Assembly: GCA_937907055.1 (NCBI GenBank)
Contig: CALCTW010000098.1
Coordinates: forward strand, 1-17,952
Reading direction: 5' to 3'
Origin: an uncultured Clostridia bacterium
Lineage (GTDB): Bacteria; Bacillota; Clostridia; Christensenellales; Aristaeellaceae
Length of the DNA: 17,952 nucleotides
This document shows, in pieces, positions 8,524 through 14,280 of the stretch. Position 1 is the stretch's first letter. Every line of letters begins with the position of its first letter. The position numbers and the translations under genes are program-made. Under the pieces are notes generated by a model, which was not told where the DNA came from, did no database searches, and was given only the letters and a program-made list of their open reading frames with translations.

Positions 8524-8557
8524 AAAAACCAGGCCGCCCGGAGAACCGGACGGCCTG
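8524..8557 (-). terminator. Rho-independent terminator, now orphaned, for minus-strand transcription
   Basis: CAGGCCGCCCGG (8530-8541) and CCGGACGGCCTG (8546-8557) form a 12-base stem around the loop AGAA. On the plus strand one position is a C/A mismatch. On the minus strand that position becomes a G-U pair, and a TTTTT run (8524-8528) follows the stem. It therefore terminates leftward transcription. No minus-strand gene now stands directly upstream of it. The natural owner is the 14281-16194 gene, separated from it by the inserted element. Confidence 0.8.
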
Positions 8558-8567
8558 TAATGGTTAT

Positions 8568-8745
8568 ATGCGCCCGGCGGCGCACGTTTCTAAAGGTTGA
8601 AAGACCCGAACTCGCCCGGCAGCGGGAAGGTACAGCTGAAGGCAAGGGTGTGCATCGTGAGGTGGAATCTGAAAGAAGCCGGATGTGGGAACAGACTAAC
8701 CACGGGCAAACCTCTGGTCTGACGAACAGAAACCGCATATAAGGT
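8568..8745 (+). ncRNA. 5' fragment of group II intron RNA (start of domain I)
   Basis: The start ATGCGCCCGGCG resembles the group II 5' consensus GUGYG, with A in place of the first G. TGCGCC (8569-8574) and GGCGCA (8579-8584) form the first hairpin. Further stretches match what I remember of class IIC intron domain I (the Oceanobacillus iheyensis intron): AAAGACCCGAACT (8600-8612), GTGGAATCTGAAAGAAGC (8662-8679), GGCAAACCTCTGGTCTGACG (8705-8724) and ACCGCATATAAGG (8732-8744). After about 8745 the resemblance stops. TAACCA (8697-8702) could be EBS1, since it complements TGGTTA (8561-8566) at the end of the 5' exon. Confidence 0.68.
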
Positions 8746-8809
8746 CACACATGGAAGCTCTTTTGTCAAGGGAAAACTATGACTTTTTCTCAAAAAACAC
8801 GTAAGGATC

Positions 8810-9004
8810 TCAAAAACAGACCGGGAAGCATGTCTCCACGGCCTTTTCGTATGCCTTGCCCATCAACTCATACTCATCTTTGTCATATACTGAGTCGGGT
8901 GAACCATCGCAGCCATGTTGTCTTCCCAATATGATTGATTCAGCCTCTATTTCTTTTTTGTAGGGTTTGGATGCCTGGTTGTTCAGATAATTTACATTTT
9001 CTTG
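8810..9004 (-). pseudogene. C-terminal remnant of an unidentified minus-strand gene
   Basis: A stop-to-stop frame of 64 codons ends with TGA at 8810-8812. It has no ATG except one 17 codons before its end, and no ribosome binding site. The translation contains QASKPYKKEIEAESIILGRQ and, near its end, YDKDEYELMGKAYEKAVETC. This is a balanced, coding-like composition with an acidic helix. It looks like the tail of a gene whose beginning was lost where the sigma-factor promoter region now begins. I do not recognise a family. A chance open frame is possible. Confidence 0.3.
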
Positions 9005-9035
9005 TTATGTTTTCCCCTTCTCACGACATTTATTT

Positions 9036-9045
9036 AGTGTACACT
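9036..9045. promoter_or_regulatory. Perfect palindrome in the sigma-operon leader
   Basis: AGTGTACACT is a perfect ten-base palindrome, 20 bases before the sigma start codon and immediately upstream of its Shine-Dalgarno site. TACACT (9040-9045) could also be a -10 element, but no good -35 lies at the right distance. It could be an operator. No other promoter is clear between 8746 and 9065. Confidence 0.35.
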
Positions 9046-9065
9046 ATCAGAGGAGGTGAGCGCTC

Positions 9066-9632
9066 ATGGACGAAGCATGGTATTCCGAACTGTATCAACA
9101 GAACTATGCCTTGCTATATCGTCTTGGCCGTATGCTTCTTGCAGATGACCCGTCCATGCAGCAAGTGATCGAGGATCAGATTCAAAACACATTTCTGCTG
9201 GCCTGGCAGCTGCGTAAACGTCTTCTGCGGCATCCTAATCCGCGCGGCTGGCTGGTTGCCACCTTCCGTAATGGCCTTCGCAACCAATACAGAAAACAAC
9301 TCAGGGAACAGAAACGCCGTATACACACGCTGGAGGACGTGGCGGTTCAGCAATTACCAGACACAAATGCACTGACAACAGAGGCGCTGCTGCAAACCGA
9401 AGATCAGCGCGCAGCATTGGTCTCACTGCTTGGGTAGCGGGATGCAGAACTATTTACTGCCTATTGTTTGATCGGACGATCTGCAAGTGAAGTCGGACAT
9501 TAGCATAGCATGAGCGGTAACGCTGTGAGAATGCGCGTGTCTCGGATTAAGAAAAAGATCATGCAGCATATCGATCTGTTCCTTGGTTTGGTTTTGGTTG
9601 TTATGATGGCACATGGAGGTGTTAAGCTATGA
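9066..9632 (+). CDS. ECF-type RNA polymerase sigma factor, interrupted by two in-frame TAG codons
   Basis: A perfect AGGAGGTGA (9051-9059) precedes the ATG at 9066. Residues 1-80 are sigma region 2: DQIQNTFLLAWQLRKRL is region 2.2-like, and PRGWLVATFRNGLRNQYRK is the 2.3/2.4 helix. TAG then occurs as codon 124 (9435-9437) and codon 146 (9501-9503). The same frame continues with RDAELFTAYCLIGRSASEVGH (codons 125-145) and HSMSGNAVRMRVSRIKKKI, a clear region 4 helix-turn-helix of an ECF sigma factor. It ends at TGA 9630-9632, which overlaps the next gene's ATG as ATGA. Total length is 188 residues, normal for the family. If TAG stops translation, only a region-2 fragment of 123 residues is made. 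If TAG is decoded, a complete sigma factor results. It would direct RNA polymerase to its own operon's promoter, held by the downstream anti-sigma fusion. Confidence 0.82.
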
Positions 9633-11830
9633 AAAAACAACGGACGCTGCGAGAAATGAACGGTAATATGAATGATGCATATTCCAAAGAGGAGATTGTC
9701 GCCATCAGTCGTGAGGAAGCATTTGTATCTGAAAAGGAAATGGACGTTGGTCTGCTCGAAGAAACGCTCTATGCGATGGATGAACGGCCTGATGAGGAAG
9801 CCGCTCCGAGCAAGGCTCAGTTATGGTATCGTATTCAGAATGAAAAGAAGAACAGCCGCACTTGGGCATGGTCAATGCGCATACCTGCCGTTCCGGTCGT
9901 GCTGGTGGTACTGCTGCTGACAACTGTGTCCGCTGTGGCTCTGACGCTTCTTCGTCAGCAGCTGCCGGTCAACGGCGGCACCTGGATCGTGAGTGAAGGT
10001 GTAGTAACCTACCAAAGCAGCAGCGGAGGCAGGCCGAAAGTTGTGATCGAAGATCAGGGAATTATCGCAAGCTATGCGCCGCAGGATTCAACAGGTGAAC
10101 TTTATTATCTGACCAAAACGGAAAACGGACAGTTTTTCTATGATGTAACGACCTATGGCAAGCACCTGTATGAGCCTATCCAACTGGATGATATGTACCG
10201 TGTCAAACAGTTTGTTGGTGATTCATCCTGTTTCTATGTCCTGATGGATAGTCCCAGCAGCGCAGCAGGAAAAGTTTATCGTATCGATTCTCGGTCGAGT
10301 GTTCCTCTGATCGTCGATGGATGGGAGAATGACCGAATCACGGCTATCGCTTTGTTTCAGAATACACTTTGCACCTATAGCAAGGATACCGGTTTATTGA
10401 GCGTGATTGTTGGCGGCAGGCTACAAAACAAGCCGGTAGAGGTTCATAATCTGAAGGCTGTTATGCCTGGGTATCAAATGGGCGGCATGGAGTTGGTGTT
10501 TGGTTTGGCAGACAGTATGGGTGACAACAAACTGGTAGTCATCAATTCCCAAACCGGCGGCACAAGGTGGATCGATGCGAAGCTGCATCGTAACAGCAAC
10601 GGTCTGACACGCGACTATGATACCCTGTATGTTTCCGGTAAGGACATTGATTTACAGCCCTTCAGCATCACGGCACTGAGCGGCAAAAAGTACGATCATC
10701 AATTGACGCTTGTCAATATTTCTGTGCCAGAGGAGAGCATTACCACCGGAAAGGCGGTTGAACTGTTCCATGAACGATATCCGGATGTTGAGGTTGTATA
10801 TCGCACTGTCGATGATCTGCGTGTGCTGAGTACAGAGCTGATGGCTGGTGAGCCCGGAATTGACGTATTTCAAGCTCAGACGAGCTGGCTTGATCTTCCG
10901 CTAAGCATGCTGGTGAAAAAGGGATACATCGTGGATCTGACAGACGATCCGGTCATGCAGGCCAATCGTGCAGAATATCGAGACATCTGGGGACTTGTTT
11001 CCGCAGAGGGACATCAGTATGGTGTGCCGGAAATGATAGATATTCAACTTTGGCAGGTAAACTCGGAGCTTGCTGCACAGCTCGGTTGGGAAATCCCGGA
11101 ACTGCGGTGGACATGGGATGACTTTGAAGAACTTGCCCATAGGGTGGATGAATGGAACCAGATCGAGGAGAACAGCCATATCTATCTGATCGACGACTAC
11201 TACATGTGGATCTATGACGACTATGAGGCGAACCATACCTCTCCCTATAATGGTACGGCTGACTATGTAACAGATACCTTTGTTCACGCGATGGATGTGT
11301 ATAAGTGGCTTCATGACCACGACTTAATCTATCCGAACAATACAACGTTGAATAAAGCGATACCATCCCGTACGCTGCTGGGAAGCAGAAGTGTTGCTAC
11401 CTTCCGCGACAGCCAGTACGGCCCGTGGATTCTTCCTCCAACAGAAAATGATGAAAGTGTATATCAGACTTGGCTAACATGCTATTGTGCCAATGCCAAC
11501 TCACCTTATACCGAGGAAGCAGCGTATCTGCTTGATTGCTTTGCCTCCAGTGAAGTAACACGTCGTGTTCCGTATTACAATTACGGCCAACTGTTACTGG
11601 ACAAAGACGCCTATGCCATGGACAGCACCCCGTTTGGCAACGATCCTGATGAAGACACCGTGCGTCGCGTCAATTATTTGTTGGAGCATTGTATTGAGCG
11701 AGTGTGCATTCCGGGTATGACGAACCTGTACCTTATCCAACTCCGTCCCTTGTTTGAGGCTGGTGAAATCTCTTCACTGGAATTTGCACAGCGGCTTTAG
11801 GAACAAGCCGACATGTTCTTCGGAGAATGA
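9629..11830 (+). CDS. Anti-sigma-like / transmembrane / sensor / ABC solute-binding fusion protein, TAG near 3' end
   Basis: The start at 9629 follows GGAGGT (9615-9620) and overlaps the sigma frame by four bases. Residues 1-80 are cytoplasmic, acidic and helical, in the position of an anti-sigma domain. One membrane helix spans about 84-108. Residues 110-355 form a beta-rich extracellular region with repeated strands (propeller-like impression). From about 356 there is a family-1 solute-binding domain: GKAVELFHERYPDVEV, the substrate-lobe pattern PEMIDIQLWQVNSELAAQLG and WTWDDFEELAHRV are typical of sugar-binding lipoproteins, but there is no lipobox here. The frame meets TAG at 11798-11800 (codon 724) and continues EQADMFFGE to TGA 11828-11830, three bases before the next ATG. 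The usual end of such binding proteins is a helix of the type LQxKADxYLxE, so TAG falls where Gln is common. With two permeases following, the binding domain likely feeds an importer while signalling to the sigma factor. The substrate is unknown. Confidence 0.82.
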
Positions 11831-11833
11831 GCC

Positions 11834-12646
11834 ATGAAGTTGAAAACGATGAACCGCAGGCTGATCCTGTTAGGCGTGTTTCCTATGCTCGGATTTGCCG
11901 CAATGTACCTGGTTCCGCTTGGCATGACCTTTTGGTATGCACTGCTGGACAACAGCTTCAGCCGAAAATGGGTCGGAATGGATAACCTGATCTATGTATG
12001 GAACAACAAGTATTTTATGCTGGGCATGCGAAATCTGATTCTGCTGGGCGGCGGCATGGTACTGGTCGCGCTGATTTTCGCAGTGATCCTTTCTTTCCTG
12101 CTGTGCCGCCACCCTCACATCGCCGGAAAAGTAATGCCATTGCTGATCCTCCCGCTGCTTATTCCATCCATCGCAGCTACAAGCGTGTGGCGAGTAGTGT
12201 TTGATACGGATGTTATCCGCCGGGATATTCAGGCCACTGCCGCTCTTGTCAGTCTCTTTGTGTGGAAGTTCTCCGGCGTTGCAGCCCTGATTCTGTATAC
12301 AGGATTGCAGCGAGTGCCCCGATCCATCCTGGATGCTGCTGCACTGGATGGCGCCGGAGAACTTCGCGCCTTCATCAGTATCCGTCTCCCTATTGCGGGT
12401 GGTGATCTGGTTATGGCTGTTATTTTCCTGCTGATGTACATGTTTCGCGTATATAAAGAAAGCTATCTGCTGTTTGCGGGTACTGGCGTTAAGGCTGTGT
12501 ACATGATCCAACACTACATGAATCGTGTGTATCTGAAAATGGATTTTCAGTACGTGGCTGCCGCCGCAGTCAGTCTTGCAATGATTGCTCTGATAATTTA
12601 TGGTATTGCGCTGGTCATGCTCCGTCGCAGGAGGGGTCTATCATGA
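11834..12646 (+). CDS. ABC sugar transporter permease, MalF/UgpA type
   Basis: The protein has 270 residues and about six membrane helices. GGAG (11822-11825) precedes the start by eight bases. The cytoplasmic EAA loop is clear at residues 167-187 (DAAALDGAGELRAF, then IRLPIA), with the conserved Gly and the closing LP that dock on the ATPase. The N-terminal MNRRLILLGVFPMLGF is typical of the MalF/UgpA branch. The protein forms one half of the transmembrane channel, and with the downstream permease it would transport the ligand of the fused binding domain. It overlaps the next gene by ATGA (12643-12646), implying translational coupling. The substrate, probably an oligosaccharide or glycoside, cannot be deduced. 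Confidence 0.9.
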   Translation: MKLKTMNRRLILLGVFPMLGFAAMYLVPLGMTFWYALLDNSFSRKWVGMDNLIYVWNNKYFMLGMRNLILLGGGMVLVALIFAVILSFLLCRHPHIAGKVMPLLILPLLIPSIAATSVWRVVFDTDVIRRDIQATAALVSLFVWKFSGVAALILYTGLQRVPRSILDAAALDGAGELRAFISIRLPIAGGDLVMAVIFLLMYMFRVYKESYLLFAGTGVKAVYMIQHYMNRVYLKMDFQYVAAAAVSLAMIALIIYGIALVMLRRRRGLS

Positions 12647-13422
12647 AAAAGCTGACTGCCGTTCTGTTGCTGCTGAGTTTGTCCCTCTTTATACTGCCGA
12701 TGGCAGTTCTGTTCACAGCAGCTTTCTTTAACGGTGATCTTCTGACTGCTATCTGCAAAGGAAATCAACTGCCATCCATCGGGCTATCTCAATTCCGCTC
12801 CTTATTTGCTGATGAAGATCTGATGTGGCACTTTGCGAATTCTGCACAAATGACGGTTCTGATTCTGCTTGTGCAAGTACCGATCTCCATCATGGGTGGA
12901 TTGTTCCTTGCTCGTGCCAAATTGCTCGGGAAGGGACTTGTCCTGCTGATTTTGCTGTTGAGCCTGCTTCTTCCTTTCCAAAGCATCATGATGCCGCTGT
13001 TCAAACTGTTCAAGCAAACAGGGATATATAATCATCAATATGGTATCGTCCTGTTTTATGCAATGTCGCCGTTAGGTTTTCTCACTATGGTTATTCTGCT
13101 GAATACTATCCCGGAAGAGCATTGGGAGGCAGCCATGTTGGATAGCAATTCGCTTTGGTCAATCCTGCGTATTGCGATCCTGCCGCAGCTTATGCCCGGC
13201 ATTGCTGTGCTGGTGCTTATTTGCTTTGCCGAAGCATGGAACATGGTGGAACCACCCCTGACCTTGTTGGCAGATGTGGATTTACGTCCGGCATCGCTCA
13301 CGCTGAATGACATCCGAAAGGTTGAAGGCGGGTATCTGTATGCTGGTGCGGCAGTGTATTGTTTACCGGTGCTAATACTGTTTTCAACTATTGGTGCGGC
13401 AAGAAAACATCGTGCTGAATGA
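12643..13422 (+). CDS. ABC sugar transporter permease, MalG/UgpE type
   Basis: The protein has 259 residues and about six membrane helices. AGGAGGGG (12629-12637 region) inside the previous gene serves as ribosome binding site. The EAA loop lies at 162-182 as EAAMLDSNSLWSILRIAILP. The usual DG after EAA-x-x is replaced by DS, so the conserved Gly is missing, which may weaken or retune ATPase docking. Otherwise the fold features are those of MalG-type partners. It ends in TGA, and no ATP-binding subunit follows. In many Firmicutes sugar importers share one MsmX/MsmK-type ATPase encoded elsewhere, which would explain this. It is the last gene of the foreign operon. Confidence 0.9.
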   Translation: MKKLTAVLLLLSLSLFILPMAVLFTAAFFNGDLLTAICKGNQLPSIGLSQFRSLFADEDLMWHFANSAQMTVLILLVQVPISIMGGLFLARAKLLGKGLVLLILLLSLLLPFQSIMMPLFKLFKQTGIYNHQYGIVLFYAMSPLGFLTMVILLNTIPEEHWEAAMLDSNSLWSILRIAILPQLMPGIAVLVLICFAEAWNMVEPPLTLLADVDLRPASLTLNDIRKVEGGYLYAGAAVYCLPVLILFSTIGAARKHRAE

Positions 13423-13550
13423 GACAACAAATAATGGTTCTCGGTGCTAAAGGCAGACATTGAATAAAACATCCTCCCGATAGACGGGTTGATACCCAAA
13501 GAAAAACATGAACTAAATTGTCAGAAAAACAATGCCTGTACTGCTATAAT

Positions 13551-13578
13551 GGTTGCTCCCCCAAACGGAGGAGCAACC
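13551..13578 (-). terminator. Strong hairpin behind the minus-strand frame, possibly bidirectional terminator
   Basis: GGTTGCTCCCCC (13551-13562) and GGAGGAGCAACC (13567-13578) pair over 12 bases around AAAC. As in the 8530 terminator, the only imperfect position becomes a G-U pair on the minus strand. It lies 17 bases beyond the stop of the minus-strand frame 13596-13922 and also about 130 bases past the permease gene. The U-tract is weak on both strands. The rest of 13423-13550 shows no gene. Confidence 0.6.
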
Positions 13579-13595
13579 TCGTTTCATAACAACAT

Positions 13596-13922
13596 TTATA
13601 CCCGTTCCTCTGCACGGACAGCAGTATGATCCTTGACTGCACGTTTCATTTCCTTGCGAATAATATCCTCTGTGATTTTCACGGCATGATTCATGGTCGT
13701 CTGTTCAAACAGATTGTCGTAAGTATCGTACATTTTTTGCATTATAACATCGCGTTGTGCCTGTCGAATTGCAGTGCGCTCCGCGTCAATAGCAGAATCT
13801 TTGTCCGGCGTAATCCTGTTCATCAGTTTCATATGCCGCGCCAACTGTTCATCGTGCTGACCGTCCGGCACATTCGCCCGATGCTCTGCCTGCGCAATGC
13901 TGCTGCGGATTGTCTCACTCAA
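13596..13922 (-). pseudogene. Truncated gene of unknown function, 5' end cut at the intron junction
   Basis: A minus-strand frame ends with TAA (13596-13598). The only possible start in the coding-like part is TTG at 13920-13922, with no convincing ribosome binding site. The frame stays open to 13967, but that part is antisense to the intron maturase. The 108 residues are highly charged and helical, for example RHMKLMNRITPDKDSAIDAE and ITEDIIRKEMKRAVKDHTAV. This most likely is the C-terminal part of a larger protein, perhaps of a mobile-element cargo gene, cut by the recombination that joined it to the intron. A terminator-like hairpin follows it. I do not recognise a family. Confidence 0.5.
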
Positions 13923-14232
13923 GCAGAGGCTAAAGCAATGGGACGAGTGGCTTCGGCAGCGAATTCAGGTATACATCCGAAAGCAATGGAAGAAACCGAA
14001 AACCAAGCTGAAGAACCTGATGAAGCCGGGCGTACCGGAATACTATGCACGAATCGCAGCGCACAGCAGGAGAGGATACTGGTTTACGGCTGCAACCGGA
14101 GCAGCGAAAAGAGCCATAACAAACGAAAGACTCATACGCGCAGGGTATTTGGAACTCTCTGCGGCATATGAGTCTATTCAGTCGGCTTGTATTGGACGCG
14201 TCTTGTACCGAACGGTACACACGGTGCGGTGA
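13915..14232 (+). pseudogene. ltrA: C-terminal remnant of group II intron reverse transcriptase/maturase
   Basis: The frame reads SLKQRLKQWDEWLRQRIQ, then YIRKQWKKPKTKLKNLMKPG, then SRRGYWFTAATGAAKRAITN, and ends at TGA 14230-14232. These are the hallmarks of the maturase (domain X) and C-terminal part of group II intron proteins: WLRRRIR, WKQWK, the long Lys-rich helix, RKGYW and the A-(I/L)-(T/N)-N closing motif. The roughly 300 residues of reverse-transcriptase fingers and palm (with YADD) are absent. Upstream of about 13915 the sequence belongs to the inserted cargo. It cannot be a functional reverse transcriptase. Confidence 0.85.
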
Positions 14233-14265
14233 GAGGAGGGGGTTAATCACCCCCTCCTACTCGAT
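14194..14265 (+). ncRNA. Group II intron domains V and VI, 3' end of intron
   Basis: Domain V is seen as GTACC (14205-14209), tetraloop GAAC (14210-14213) and GGTAC (14214-14218), followed by a two-base bulge and the lower stem ending ACGGTGC (14221-14227). GTGAGAGG (14229-14236) then links to domain VI, a G-rich/C-rich hairpin with loop TTAATCA, followed by CTCCTACTCGAT. This arrangement matches the 3' ends of bacterial class IIC introns as I know them. The lower stem has one mismatch. The intron end is placed at the T of CGAT (14265). Confidence 0.8.
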
Positions 14266-14280
14266 TGGAGAAGATGAAGA

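Larger units (their letters stand above)
8568..14265 (+). mobile_element. Split group II (IIC-like) intron carrying about 5.1 kb of foreign cargo
   Basis: The two ends are intron-like: the 5' part of domain I at 8568-about 8745, and the maturase C-terminus with domains V and VI up to 14265. Everything between is unrelated to introns: a remnant minus-strand frame, the sigma/ABC operon, and a truncated minus-strand frame. The middle and 3' parts of domain I, domains II and III and the reverse-transcriptase domain are absent, so self-splicing is not expected. The flanks 8558-8567 and 14266-14280 join sensibly when the element is removed: the minus-strand host gene regains its terminator. Insertion 10 bases past a terminator hairpin in the same orientation is typical of class IIC introns. 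Internal boundaries (near 8745 and 13905-13920) are approximate. Confidence 0.7.

Noticed and set aside
8530..8557. Terminator of the plus-strand acyltransferase gene
   Set aside because: No U-tract follows the stem on the plus strand, and the stem has a mismatch there. On the minus strand the stem is complete through a G-U pair and is followed by five T.
8464..8742. Plus-strand open frame of 92 codons over the intron fragment
   Set aside because: It has no ribosome binding site and coincides with structured intron RNA sequence.
9066..9437. Treating the sigma gene as a complete 123-residue protein
   Set aside because: The same frame continues with an unmistakable region 4 and ends exactly at the coupled ATGA junction, so the short product is not the ancestral gene.
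9435..9503. TAG read as pyrrolysine
   Set aside because: Pyrrolysine is known mainly from methylamine methyltransferases, and none of the pyl genes is in the window. Sigma region 4 and the end helix of a binding protein are not places where it would be expected. Glutamine fits better, though pyrrolysine-type readthrough cannot be excluded without the genome.
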